A DNA stretch of 29,823 bases from Porphyromonas sp. (lineage in GTDB: Bacteria; Bacteroidota; Bacteroidia; Bacteroidales; Porphyromonadaceae), in assembly GCA_029983505.1 (NCBI GenBank), contig JASBZK010000025.1, positions 1-29,823 of the forward strand, read 5' to 3'. Shown here piece after piece: positions 1 through 8,696 of this stretch. Every line of letters begins with the position of its first letter. Position 1 is the first letter of the stretch. The translations under genes and the position numbers were made by a program. The notes under the pieces were generated by a model. It was not told the DNA's origin. It was given only the letters and a program-made list of their open reading frames with translations, and did not search any database.

Positions 1-1118
1 TAATCATTCCCAACCCCCTCCGACGCTCTTGTCCCCCAATCCGGGACATCCGATGAAACACACAGAGATACAGGCAATCTTCAAGAGGTTTGAAGTGGAG
101 GACGTCGTGCCGACGCCCGAACATATTAAGGAGGCTTTTAATGCTTTGCACAAACCTGCGAGCGAAGAACCTAAGCTAAAGAAGGAAGCATTGCCTTGCG
201 ATTTCTTTCAGGTGTTTGATGATTTCGTAGAGGATTGCGGGCGTCAGAACGATTGGACGGACTCCACGTATGAGAAATTTGCAGCCGTGAAAAATCATTT
301 GACCAACTTTCGTAAAGGACTTACCTTTGAGTTCTTTGATGAGCGAGGTTTGAATGACTATGTGGGTTATCTTCGTGATGTAAAGGAGATCCGCAACACA
401 ACCATTGGCAAACAACTTAGTTTCTTGAAATGGTTTCTACGCTGGGCTTTCAAGAAAGGCGTGCATCAGAACAACGCTTACGACAACTATAAGCCGAAAC
501 TCAAGAGTACTCAGAAGAAAATCATCTTTCTCACTTGGGACGAGCTGAACCGTCTCCGAGAGTTCAAAATCCCGTCCAACAAGCAGGCTCTCGAACGTGT
601 GCGTGATGTTTTCCTCTTCCAATGCTTCACTGGCTTGCGCTATTCGGACGTCTTTAACCTCCGCAGAGGCGACATCAGACATCAAAAGCGGCCACATCGA
701 GGTTACCACGGTAAAGACTTCCGACAATCTGATTACCGAACTGAACAATTACAGTAAGGCAATCTTGGACAAATACAAGGAGATCCATTTCGAAGGAGAC
801 AAGGCTTTGCCGGTCATCAGCAACCAGAAGATGAACGACGAACTGAAAGTGCTCGGGGAGTTGGCGGGGCTGGACGAGCCTGTGCGACAGACCTACTACA
901 AGGGTAACGAACGTGTCGACGAGGTGGTACCGAAATATGCCTCCCTTTCCTCTCACGCCGGCAGACGGACTTTCATCTGCAACGCTCTTTACCTCGGCAT
1001 TGCCCCGCAGGTGATGATGAAATGGACGGGGTACAGCGACTACAAGGCGATGAAGCCCTACATTGATGTGGCGGGCGAGGTCAAGGCTTCGGAGATGAGC
1101 AAGTTCGACGGGCTATGA
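1..1118 (+). pseudogene. Tyrosine recombinase (phage-type integrase), frameshifted and cut by the window edge
   Basis: A Bacteroidota-type tyrosine integrase. The first frame runs from the window edge (open from position 2) to 757. It carries the SAM-like core-binding domain and the first catalytic Arg in TGLRYSD. The second frame (to 1118) carries the Lys-containing TTVKT hairpin, the HAGRR box and the tyrosine in KPYID. The frames join if one copy of a 7-bp tandem duplication (gacatca at 671-677 and 678-684) is removed, which gives RRGDIKSGHIEVTTVKT. Relatives usually have WTGHSDYK after the HxxR box; here it reads WTGYSDYK, so a conserved His is also lost. TTG at 29 and ATG at 53 are possible internal starts, but the arm-binding region probably lies upstream of the window. 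The reading around positions 5-55 does not match the family well, so a second lesion there is possible. As it stands it would not make a full recombinase. Confidence 0.88.
671..684. repeat. 7-bp tandem duplication (gacatca x2) causing the integrase frameshift
   Basis: Two exact, adjacent copies of gacatca. Deleting one restores a continuous integrase reading frame with family-like residues on both sides, so this is the frameshift lesion. Such duplications can revert by strand slippage. Confidence 0.85.
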
Positions 1119-1155
1119 CCACCCTGTTTCTGAGACCTTCTGCAAAGGTCTCTTT

Positions 1156-1209
1156 CTATCGGTAGGTAGGCGGCGGGCATATATACGAAACCTACCGACC
1201 TACCGATAG
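1156..1209. terminator. Inverted repeat between convergent genes, possible bidirectional terminator
   Basis: A perfect 12-bp inverted repeat, ctatcggtaggt at 1156-1167 and its complement at 1198-1209, with a 30-nt loop. It lies between the end of the integrase (+) and the end of the HlyD-like gene (-). The right arm also contains a tandem cctaccga. There is no clear T-run, so a recombination or protein-binding site is an alternative. Confidence 0.45.
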
Positions 1210-1246
1210 TATGAGTATGACATCGAGAAGACTTTGGAACCGCAGT

Positions 1247-1753
1247 TTACGGGAAAAAGGGGAGGAGGTGGGAGAGCAGAGTGCCGTCGTCAGCCGTGAG
1301 GCGGAAATCCGAGGTGTGACCTTCCAAGCGGAGCAAGTCCGAGAGGGCGAGGCGGACAGTCCCTTCTTGACGTCCCAGTGTGTCCCTCTCCGCCGAGAGA
1401 CTGAGAAGCGTCCCCTTCGCTTCAAAGTCTCCGGAGAGGAGCCGGAGTTTCAGCCCCGTCCCGTGCGTGAGCCTGTTTTGGTCAAACTTCAAGAAGACAT
1501 ACACCTCCGCACTGTCCCCTGCGGCTTCGTGCAAGGGGCGATCACTTGTAGAGTCCGGGATGACCGCACTGCCGGAGTAGACTTTTCGGTAAGGGAGGAA
1601 ATAGGAGACAGCCAAGAGCACAGCGAGAACCAGCCCGATGACCGCCGTGCCGTACCTCACGAGCGAGGAGGGTATCTGCCCCACGATACTCCGGACTTTC
1701 TCGCTACGAAGCTCAAAGCTCCGCTCCTGTTGTTCGTATTTTTCTTCCATCAT
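1247..1753 (-). CDS. Abbreviated HlyD-like membrane fusion protein
   Basis: 168 residues. An N-terminal cytoplasmic stretch with SEKVRSIVGQIPSSLVRYG is followed by one membrane segment (about residues 32-51) and then LPYRKVYSGSAVIP. This is the usual N-terminus of Bacteroidota HlyD/secretion adaptors. After only about 10 linker residues comes a region like the C-terminal beta-barrel of the family (AEVYVFLKFDQNRL, then a GTLLSLS strand). The lipoyl and coiled-coil hairpin domains that make normal members about 400 residues long are absent. It starts 17 nt after the TonB-type receptor stop and is probably the last gene of that operon; ATG at 1753 or 1750 fits. Its first 180 bp are nearly identical to the fragment at 7376-7555. 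It may work with the C39/ABC exporter, or be an internal-deletion relic kept in frame. Confidence 0.7.
   Translation of the reverse strand: MMEEKYEQQERSFELRSEKVRSIVGQIPSSLVRYGTAVIGLVLAVLLAVSYFLPYRKVYSGSAVIPDSTSDRPLHEAAGDSAEVYVFLKFDQNRLTHGTGLKLRLLSGDFEAKGTLLSLSAERDTLGRQEGTVRLALSDLLRLEGHTSDFRLTADDGTLLSHLLPFFP
1551..1730 (-). repeat. 180-bp direct repeat, copy 1 (HlyD 5' region)
   Basis: Matches 7376-7555 without gaps and with about five mismatches. It covers the cytoplasmic tail and membrane segment of the HlyD-like protein. The high identity suggests recent duplication or gene conversion between the two loci. Confidence 0.9.
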
Positions 1754-1770
1754 TTCCGAATGTTCGTTTA

Positions 1771-4368
1771 TCAAAAGGTGAAGAAGAAGCCGAGGGTGAC
1801 TTCGATGGGACGGGTTTCGAGGGAATAAGAGCTTCGGACAAGAGTGTCGAGGATGGTATAGCTGTAGACTTTTTGATTGAAGATGTTGCCGGCTCTGAGG
1901 CTCAACTCCCACCCGCCGGCGGAGTACACGGCAGCCGCATCAGCGAGAAAGTAGTGCTTCCGAACCTCCTTAGTAAGTTCGTTATAAAAGTGCGTTCCGG
2001 TCAGCTCAAGCCTCCATTTAGTGCTCGGCTTAAGAGTGAGACGAAGTTCTTGATAGAGGTTCCCTCTGCTGTAAAACGACTCACCCGAGGGAGCCTCTCC
2101 ATTTATGGAATAGGAGATTTCGTACCCGGCACTGAGCCAAGAGGACGGGCGGAGGTTAAGACTTCCCGTCAGACTAAATAGGCTGAAGAGGTAGTCGGTA
2201 TCCCGCTTTTCCAAGAGGATGGTTTGTCGGCCTTGAAGATAGCTTGCTCTAAGGGTCAAGACACTTCTCCACCAAGAAAAGCCTTTGCTTGCTTGCGCCG
2301 AGAGATTCCAGTTCTGACCGGAATTGGGACGAGCGATTTGTTCGGTCACGATATATTTCCCCTCAAAGGATCTTCTAGTCAGGAGGGAGGAACGAGAATA
2401 GGAATACCCGGCAGAGAAATTGGCGAAAAGTGCATCAAGTGCATTGCGGTAGTTTAGCGAAAGTCCTACATCGGCACGCTCTCTGTCTCCAAGCACTTTA
2501 GAGCCGCGGTCAAGGGTCTTGTAGTCGCGAAGGAGGCTGCCGTCCAAGAGCCCGTCATCACTTGTCTCCTCTTTGGCGTAGCCGCCGCTAAATCCGAGTT
2601 TTAATCTGTTAGTCGCCTGCCATGAGAGAGTAAGACGGGGAGCAAGGGGAAACTTATGGGTCTTTGTGCTACGGGCACCCTCGTACTCATACGGCAGCCA
2701 AGCGATAGGGAGAGCCAATCTACCGTCGAACGAGCCCCGGGAGTAAGAAAGCTCTGGTTTGAGGTAAAAGGTAAGGAAACTTGCCCTCAGATCGTTAGAG
2801 AGGGGAGCGAAGCCGGAGGACAGACCTTCGAGACCGGTTCGCAAGGAACGGTTCATCGACGAAATACCGGTCTCCAAGGATAAGAGTCCTCCGAAGGGAA
2901 GCGCGTAACCAAAGCTGAGAGATGTGTTGGTGAAAAGCAGTTCGGAAGAATACCTCTGTGACAGTTTCGCTCCATCATCCTCCTTCACCGTCATCATACT
3001 CTCGGGGAGTTTTTGCCAACGGATAAGGGAATTGAGGGTAAAGAGATTGGTCCCTTTTCTCCACAGAAGACTGAGGTTATTCTCAAGCTTTATCTCACGA
3101 TTCTCCCTCGTTTGCTTATGGGGGTATGAACCGGAGGCATTAATCGTGGCATTGCCCCAAGTGAAATCTCCTGAGAGGCGGTCATTGAGGTAAAACTTCT
3201 CCCGGTTGACGAGGAGATTCAGCTCTGCATTCAGTACGCTCTCGGTACCGGTTGTCTCTTCGACCTCTTCGATTACCAGTTCTCCATCCGGCAAAAGGTA
3301 CACCGAGTTGCCATTGCTTTTGAAGCGGTTCGTGTGGCGACTGAAGAAAGCCTTGCTTGTGAGGTCTGTCTTGTCGCCCACACCCCACAGGTTATTAGTG
3401 CCGACGAAATGGGTCGTTCCCTTTACTGCCCTTTCGTCCGGGAGGTTTGAGGGGTTAGGAAGAGGAACAGACATGGGGTCTTGGAGCCTATAATTTTCGT
3501 ACAACGAGTTCCTAAAGCCGGGAATGAAGTCCGTATGCCACGAATCAGAGGCCGAAGCCGTATTGGCACTGCGGAGAGTATTAAGCGTTTGGAACTCTTT
3601 CCCGAATTTCAGAGCCGTCACCCGTCCGTCCCAAAGTCCTGCCGGGCGGTCATCCGTGTAGCCGCCTTCGAGGGAGGCGGTGCCGGCTATGCGGTTTTTC
3701 GCGTTCTCTTTTAGGCGGATATTGATGGCGGGATCTTGGGAGAAAGAGAGATCGCGGAGGGCGGTTATGGGTTGGTGGTTTTCCATAACCTCCACAGAGC
3801 CTACGTCGTCGGGATTGATCGTATTCGTAGCAAGTCCGTACCTGCCGCCAAGCATATCACGCCCCTCGATGTAAAACTTATTGATCGCCTTCCCCTGATA
3901 CTTAATCTGACCCGCATCGGTAACCTCGATGCCCGGCATCTTTTTAAGAACGTCGGCGAGTGTCCGATCCTGTATCTCGGAGAAATTGGAAACAATGTAC
4001 CTCACCGTGTCTCCGCTCTCAGTGATAGGCTTAGAAGTGACCACCACCTCCCTCAGTGCCGCAGCCTGTTCTGCTAATGTGACGGAATAATCAGTCACTC
4101 CGGCACGCACAGGGACGCTGTCAGTCCGAAAGCCGAGCAAGGAGAAGTGGAGCCATAGACCCTCTTTAGGTTCTGCCTTCAGGCTAAACCTCCCCTCGGC
4201 ATCGCTCCTTCCATAGGTCTCTATCTTTTTCTCTCCCGCCTTTTTGACGGTGATGATGACTCCGGGCAGCGGCGCTCGCTCCTCATCCGTTATTTTCCCG
4301 TTAATCTGACCAAACGTAAGAATTGGGGATAGGAGAAAGAAGACTGCTATCAGTACTTTTCGTCTCAT
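1771..4368 (-). CDS. TonB-dependent receptor-like outer-membrane protein with carboxypeptidase-regulatory N-domain
   Basis: 865 residues. Signal peptide about 1-20 (ending LTFGQ), a transthyretin-like carboxypeptidase-regulatory domain (about 22-105: NGKITDEERAPLPGVIITVK), a plug-like domain (about 110-220, with VLKKMPGIEVTDAGQIKYQG and FYIEGRDMLGG), and a long beta-barrel ending in aromatic FFFTF, a typical outer-membrane C-terminus. The start ATG overlaps the stop of the upstream GLPGLI gene (ATGA), so the two are translationally coupled; the HlyD-like gene follows after 17 nt. This family is often found beside GLPGLI proteins. In this context it may let a modified peptide cross the outer membrane rather than import a nutrient, but no substrate can be read from the sequence. 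Confidence 0.85.
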   Translation of the reverse strand: MRRKVLIAVFFLLSPILTFGQINGKITDEERAPLPGVIITVKKAGEKKIETYGRSDAEGRFSLKAEPKEGLWLHFSLLGFRTDSVPVRAGVTDYSVTLAEQAAALREVVVTSKPITESGDTVRYIVSNFSEIQDRTLADVLKKMPGIEVTDAGQIKYQGKAINKFYIEGRDMLGGRYGLATNTINPDDVGSVEVMENHQPITALRDLSFSQDPAINIRLKENAKNRIAGTASLEGGYTDDRPAGLWDGRVTALKFGKEFQTLNTLRSANTASASDSWHTDFIPGFRNSLYENYRLQDPMSVPLPNPSNLPDERAVKGTTHFVGTNNLWGVGDKTDLTSKAFFSRHTNRFKSNGNSVYLLPDGELVIEEVEETTGTESVLNAELNLLVNREKFYLNDRLSGDFTWGNATINASGSYPHKQTRENREIKLENNLSLLWRKGTNLFTLNSLIRWQKLPESMMTVKEDDGAKLSQRYSSELLFTNTSLSFGYALPFGGLLSLETGISSMNRSLRTGLEGLSSGFAPLSNDLRASFLTFYLKPELSYSRGSFDGRLALPIAWLPYEYEGARSTKTHKFPLAPRLTLSWQATNRLKLGFSGGYAKEETSDDGLLDGSLLRDYKTLDRGSKVLGDRERADVGLSLNYRNALDALFANFSAGYSYSRSSLLTRRSFEGKYIVTEQIARPNSGQNWNLSAQASKGFSWWRSVLTLRASYLQGRQTILLEKRDTDYLFSLFSLTGSLNLRPSSWLSAGYEISYSINGEAPSGESFYSRGNLYQELRLTLKPSTKWRLELTGTHFYNELTKEVRKHYFLADAAAVYSAGGWELSLRAGNIFNQKVYSYTILDTLVRSSYSLETRPIEVTLGFFFTF

Positions 4369-6083
4369 CTCAGTTCTTTTGATTTAGGACGGTTGCTGGA
4401 AACATTTGCCCCTCCGAGAAGAGACAGCTCACCGCCGGCATTAGCGTAGACTTCTTTGCTATTAATCAACTTGTTCCGGCTCACACTTTCCGCATCTTCA
4501 CTAATAAGAATATGATAGTCCAAATCGGCTGCTTTCTGCTCAAGTCCGGTAATTACGTAATGGTACCTTTCCTTTTCGTCATAGGCCTCACATATTAAAC
4601 CGGGTAATCCGCTTAACTTCCAAGGTCCGAGACTCTGAGGAATATCCGGAGCGTACCACGCGATCCACCTTCTTCCTCTAAAGATAGTCGTGGCTTTGAA
4701 GCAGGTGTAGCCCAGGATCTTCCTACTGCCATCTTCAAGGTTCCAGTATAATTCGGGCTTATCCCGGTAGACATACTGCTCCTTTCCCACAGAGTCATAG
4801 ACTTTCATAGGCTCTTTTCCCGCTTCCTGTATGATGATTTCCGTGTCACCCATACGTGGCAGTTGATTCATAAACTCCTTCATCGAACCTCCGGCATTCA
4901 CCTTGGCCATTCCACGTTTGAAAAGGGATTGCCACTCTTTGTGTCCCGAAGAAGTCCCAAATCTACTTTTCATTATATACGTGCGATAACTGAAAAAAAC
5001 GGACTCTTCCGGCGAGACTTGAAGGAGCATAAAGTCCGGTGTGTATGAGCTGTTGTCCAAGGTGTCTTTGATATGGGTATAACGGTACTCGACCAAGAGA
5101 TGTTTCTCGGACGGTTTCCCGGGAATGACATTAAGCGAATCAATGGAAGGACTGATTTCGTGATCTGTGGTGGACAAGTCTGCTTTTCCGTCATCCTTAA
5201 AATCAACTTCCAAAAAGGGCTCTGTTACCGTTTTGGGTTCCTTCTGACGATAGTGATCCCTTACTCCTCTTTTCAGTATTTGCTGAATGGTTCTGTTCTC
5301 TGAGACGGGACTTCCTGAGAGGTAGTCATAATAGTCTTTGAGAAGTTGTCTCCTTGAAACCTCGGTGAAAGGTTTGTCGGAGAACTGCAACCATCTAATC
5401 GGGCATACTCTGTCCTCTTTACCTCTAAGGCTGACATTATATGCAGTCCACACGAAGTCTCGATCTTCATCATAAATTTCAATGATGAGCCCGGGAAGCC
5501 CGTGAAATTTCCATGGACCTACATTAGATGGTATCTCCTTGGTATACCAAGCTTCATACCGTCTGCCACGGAAGTCACAGACAGCTTTGTATGTGATGTG
5601 CCCTGCTATGACTCGTGAATCGTAATCCCTGATTTTCCACACTATTTCCTCGATAGGTTCCCTGTACAATGTGGGGACAAAGAAATAGTCGTTTTGTATG
5701 ACTATGTATTCTCCCTCCCTCTTGTCTGTATAAACATAGCTTGGTAAAGTGTGTGGCTCCAAGAAGAGAAGTGCATCCTTTGCTTTCATTCCCCTCTTAA
5801 AGTAATCAAAAACCTTGGTTTTTCCATCGGTACCGTTTTTTACAGAGTCTGCACGATAAGTGCTTTTCATATAGGAAAGTTGCCACCGCCCCCCCGACAG
5901 CACCACCATAGTATCCGGCATTACGGTTCTTCCCAAAGTTTTTTTCTTCATTTCAAAGTGGTACTCCACCTTTAGCCGAGCTTTGTCAAGAACTTCAAAA
6001 GGTGTCGGATACTGTTGTGCCTCCATAGAGATCAGAGGCAACAAGGAGAGCAGTGGAAAAAGATAACGATATACTTTTTTCAT
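4365..6083 (-). CDS. GLPGLI family protein with two tandem GLPGLI domains
   Basis: About 572 residues from ATG 6083, which gives a clean signal peptide (MKKVYRYLFPLLSLLPLIS). The family signature occurs twice: GPWKFHGLPGLI near residue 195 and GPWKLSGLPGLI near residue 490. Each copy has the upstream FRGRR-AWY strand. Usual members carry one signature in about 250-300 residues, so this is an internal duplication or fusion. A GTG start at 6152 has a strong GGAGG ribosome site (6160-6164), but would put 23 extra residues before the signal peptide. That site could pair with 6102-6110, a 9-bp inverted repeat, so translation may be modulated. The gene lies directly downstream of the GG peptide at 6194-6382 and overlaps the receptor start. 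The family's biochemical function is unknown; secretion to the periplasm is likely. Confidence 0.85.
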   Translation of the reverse strand: MKKVYRYLFPLLSLLPLISMEAQQYPTPFEVLDKARLKVEYHFEMKKKTLGRTVMPDTMVVLSGGRWQLSYMKSTYRADSVKNGTDGKTKVFDYFKRGMKAKDALLFLEPHTLPSYVYTDKREGEYIVIQNDYFFVPTLYREPIEEIVWKIRDYDSRVIAGHITYKAVCDFRGRRYEAWYTKEIPSNVGPWKFHGLPGLIIEIYDEDRDFVWTAYNVSLRGKEDRVCPIRWLQFSDKPFTEVSRRQLLKDYYDYLSGSPVSENRTIQQILKRGVRDHYRQKEPKTVTEPFLEVDFKDDGKADLSTTDHEISPSIDSLNVIPGKPSEKHLLVEYRYTHIKDTLDNSSYTPDFMLLQVSPEESVFFSYRTYIMKSRFGTSSGHKEWQSLFKRGMAKVNAGGSMKEFMNQLPRMGDTEIIIQEAGKEPMKVYDSVGKEQYVYRDKPELYWNLEDGSRKILGYTCFKATTIFRGRRWIAWYAPDIPQSLGPWKLSGLPGLICEAYDEKERYHYVITGLEQKAADLDYHILISEDAESVSRNKLINSKEVYANAGGELSLLGGANVSSNRPKSKELR

Positions 6084-6193
6084 AATATCCAAGAGTAAAG
6101 TGGAGGAGAGAATAATCAATTCAACCATACAAAAGAGATAAGCGGATTTCACACTCTCTCCTCCGTAATTAATCAGTTGGGATCAGGTGGAGC

Positions 6194-6382
6194 TTAGCAG
6201 TGTTCATCGTACATTTTGCCCCAGGCATCCCACTCTTCGTCAGACCAATGTTCGCCATGACGTGATGCCATCTCTTGGATTTCACCACACAAGGAGTCTC
6301 TTTCCGCAGAGCCACCTCGAACACTGGAGAGTTCGACATCGGACAAATCATTGCCCTCGCTGAGTTTCATAATCTTTTTCAT
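6194..6382 (-). CDS. GG-leader peptide precursor P1 (62 aa), long-leader class
   Basis: 62 residues. The 24-residue leader (ending LSDVELSSVRGG) closely resembles the GG-Bacteroidales natural-product leaders (TIGR04149 type) that pair with radical SAM maturases. The 38-residue core begins SAERDSLCGE and ends DAWGKMYDEHC. It is acidic and rich in Trp, Glu and His, with one Cys at core position 8 and another as the very last residue, spaced for a disulfide or a macrocycle. ATG 6382 is preferred because it places the GG at residue 24, as in the peptide at 15177-15347; an in-frame extension to 6493 does not look like leader sequence. It sits just upstream of the double-GLPGLI gene. Modification and activity are unknown. 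Confidence 0.75.
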   Translation of the reverse strand: MKKIMKLSEGNDLSDVELSSVRGGSAERDSLCGEIQEMASRHGEHWSDEEWDAWGKMYDEHC

Positions 6383-6690
6383 ATTTCTTGCTTTTTTAGA
6401 CTGTTTGAACATCAGGGCAGTCATTATCCCTCTCGTTTGCGAAAAAACAGTTGAACTATATTCATCGCTATTTGGGACAAGAGATACGAGCACCTCTCTA
6501 AATTACAATCAAAATCACAAGTCTTTATCAAAACTGTAATTTGAAGCTTTATATGGCCACTAAAAGCTACTCCCTCTATATCATTTATTCCTATGTTTAC
6601 TATTTAGGTCCTTTGATGAGGACATAATATTAGAACCCAAGAATTCTCTTTGTTTAGTTATCCGGTGCAAAACCATAATCGTCGGAATCA
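6383..6690. other. Gene-poor stretch upstream of P1
   Basis: About 308 bp, AT-rich, between the truncated GLPGLI gene and P1. I see no convincing TAnnTTTG box, RNA gene or additional leader peptide here. It probably holds the P1 promoter, but I cannot place it. Confidence 0.5.
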
Positions 6691-7270
6691 TCAGTAGTCC
6701 TTTTCGAGAAAATCGTAGGGCTTATTTCCTGAAGCGCCGGTATCACCCAATAGAGAAATGGTCTCCGTGTCCGAAGTCTGCAAGTACTTCCTTTTGTCCC
6801 TTAGAAACGTCAAGCGATCAGTTCCTTTGAAAAGGGAACGCTTCCCGTAGTGCCCGTATTCATCCTCAAAAGTAATCGGAAGAGACAATACGTTTTGAAG
6901 CCCGGATAGTCGGAAATGGTAGTGGTTACCTTCGTCATATACCTCGAATATAAGTCCGGGCAGCCCTCCAAACTTCCATGGTCCGTTGTCGACCGGAAGA
7001 GCGGGAGCATACCATGCTGTCCAATGTCGACCGCGCCAGTCGGTTTCCGCTTTTTGGAGCGTATAACCGTATATCTCACGGGGCGGCTCATCGGAAAGAG
7101 ACCACACCATAGAGTGAAGCGAATCAGGGTAAACAAAACCTTCTGTGCTGATCATATCTGTAACCGTTTCGGTTCCTCTTTTATAGTCCTTATAGATTAC
7201 GAATGTGCTTCGCTTGTGAGGAAAATCGGAGGGCAAACTGCCGGCAGTCTTGCTGAGAGCCGTTTTGAAA
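6691..7270 (-). pseudogene. GLPGLI family protein, 5'-truncated remnant
   Basis: The C-terminal half of a GLPGLI protein. DWRGRHWTAWYAP and GPWKFGGLPGLIFEVYDE match the second domain of the intact gene at 4365-6083. Homology continues upstream of the TTG at 7236 (LFKTALSKTAGS, compared with LFKRGMAKVNAGGS in the intact gene) to about 7267. There the sequence switches to a 27-bp inverted repeat derived from HlyD. Signal peptide and N-terminal domain are missing, so export is unlikely and it is probably non-functional. Confidence 0.75.
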
Positions 7271-7412
7271 AGCCTACTCCGGCAGTGCGGTCAGCTCTTC
7301 GTGCGTGCCCGATTCTACAATCTTCCCTTCGTCCAATACCACAATCTGGTCGGCGTTTCGGACGGTGGAGATGTTGAGCCCGGGATGACCGCACTGCCGG
7401 AGTAGACTTTTC
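7267..7412. repeat. 27-bp inverted repeat bracketing an ABC-gene fragment
   Basis: Left arm 7267-7293 is the reverse complement of right arm 7386-7412 with one mismatch. The shared sequence encodes the VYSGSAV part of the HlyD-like protein. Between the arms lies an 85-bp fragment of the ABC exporter gene. This looks like the scar of an inversion or template-switch rearrangement. Confidence 0.85.
7287..7371 (-). pseudogene. Fragment of the ABC exporter gene 3' end
   Basis: 85 bp matching 9006-9090 with two mismatches, encoding the end of the nucleotide-binding domain (NADQIVVLDEGKIVESGTHEEL). Only this piece is present, and it is joined out of frame to the HlyD fragment. Not expressed as a useful product. 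Confidence 0.85.
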
Positions 7413-7569
7413 GGTAAGGGAGGAAATAGAAGACTGCCAAGAGCACAGCGAGAACCAGCCCGATGACCGCCGTGCCGTACCTCACGAGCGAGGAGGGTAT
7501 CTGCCCCACGATACTACGGACTTTCTCGCTGCGAAGCTCAAAGCTCCGCTCCTGTGCCTGCGTTTCCAT
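7376..7569 (-). pseudogene. HlyD-like adaptor, 3'-truncated remnant
   Basis: ATG 7569 opens a frame (METQAQERSFELRSEK) that matches the first ~68 residues of the HlyD-like protein at 1247-1753, through the membrane segment to SAVIPGSTS. It then runs out of frame into the ABC fragment and stops at 7315. The DNA at 7376-7555 is about 97% identical to 1551-1730. It begins 24 nt after the gene at 7594-8673, so the ancestral operon there probably ended with an HlyD gene. Confidence 0.8.
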
Positions 7570-7593
7570 CTTGTTATCTCTCTGAATAGATGG

Positions 7594-8673
7594 TTACTCT
7601 ATTAGAAGTAGATCGGAGCTCAAGGCGCCAAGGATCACTTTGGGGGCACTAGGAAGATAGGGAGGAAGAGCCTTCCATTCAGTGGCATCGGGGCGAACCG
7701 AGTGGTTCAAATTTCCGAAAAAGTCATCTGTCTTCAACGCCTTGACTTCCCGCTTCGAAAGGCTCTCTTTGGACATCACGAATACTTCAGTTATGTTGAG
7801 CAAAGGCACTTCTTCCTCTGTCTTGTATTTAGTGGTAAGACCGATGACCATTCGGTAGGTCAGGAAGTCCCGGGGAGAGATGTCCCCGCCCACAGTATAG
7901 TCGGGCACAGTCTGGCGGACTTGCTTTTCGGTAATGGTATTGGTCCTGCCGAAAAGGGTACGTGGTCGAGCTTCTTTCTCCGTGAACATATCCAAATTTA
8001 TGGCATAATCCCCGGAGACTGTTTTGCGGATGTCGCCTTTTTTATCGCCGTTCAGATAGATTTCAAAAGCCGTTCCGTCCTCCGTACCACGCACTTCATA
8101 GCTCTTTGAGAGCGGGAAAGGGGTGTTGAGGAGAAAGTTGCTAAACCCGTTTTGTGCCATACTTACGGCACCGCTTTCCGTCCCGGACGCAGATATAAAC
8201 GCATCATTTCGGTAGGCTCTCGCCGAACTCAGCGTATACTGAAGGCGGTCGCCTTTCCGGGGGACAAAGAAGTCTACGAGTGCTTCCGTGAAGTACACAG
8301 GGACGTTCCCGATATACTGGTAGCACCGCACAAGGGTACTCATCTTCAAGAAATCGGCATTGGGATCGGTGATTGTCACAAGAGCTTCGGGCAGTACGTA
8401 TGCCCTCGGTTTGAGCCAAACTGTGTCTCCGGCACTAACCTTGCGCACTTCGTTCTCATAACCGATGTGGCTGAAAGTGATAGACGAGGATGGGAGACCT
8501 GTCGAAGTGACCTCTCCTTCTCCGTTGGTTAGTCCGAGTATATGTCCGGTTTCGTCCATCAGCAAAACCTCAGACACCGGTTTGTGATCGATTTGGTCCA
8601 AGCAGACTACTTGTGCCTTGGCTGACACAGAGATACAAATAAGAATAAGACCGGAAAGAATTGTTTTTCTCAT
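7594..8673 (-). CDS. Secreted protein with carboxypeptidase-regulatory-like N-domain
   Basis: 359 residues. A signal peptide (about 1-20, ending VSAKAQ) is followed by a transthyretin-like domain (about 22-98: KPVSEVLLMDETGHILGLTNGEGEV ... ITFSHIGYENEVRKVSAG, ending VLPEALVTI), the fold found at the N-terminus of TonB receptors and in surface proteins. The remaining ~250 residues have no motif I recognise and no barrel-like C-terminus. It follows GG peptide P2 by 66 nt, separated by a hairpin at 8697-8724, and precedes the HlyD remnant by 24 nt, so it belongs to the peptide export operon. A periplasmic or outer-membrane-associated accessory role is plausible; an immunity function is another guess. 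Function not assignable. Confidence 0.7.
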   Translation of the reverse strand: MRKTILSGLILICISVSAKAQVVCLDQIDHKPVSEVLLMDETGHILGLTNGEGEVTSTGLPSSSITFSHIGYENEVRKVSAGDTVWLKPRAYVLPEALVTITDPNADFLKMSTLVRCYQYIGNVPVYFTEALVDFFVPRKGDRLQYTLSSARAYRNDAFISASGTESGAVSMAQNGFSNFLLNTPFPLSKSYEVRGTEDGTAFEIYLNGDKKGDIRKTVSGDYAINLDMFTEKEARPRTLFGRTNTITEKQVRQTVPDYTVGGDISPRDFLTYRMVIGLTTKYKTEEEVPLLNITEVFVMSKESLSKREVKALKTDDFFGNLNHSVRPDATEWKALPPYLPSAPKVILGALSSDLLLIE

Positions 8674-8696
8674 GATCTATGAAAAACAAAGAGGAA

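Noticed and set aside
1211..1828. 205-residue plus-strand ORF
   Set aside because: It is antisense to the HlyD-like gene, whose membrane segment and operon position are clear.
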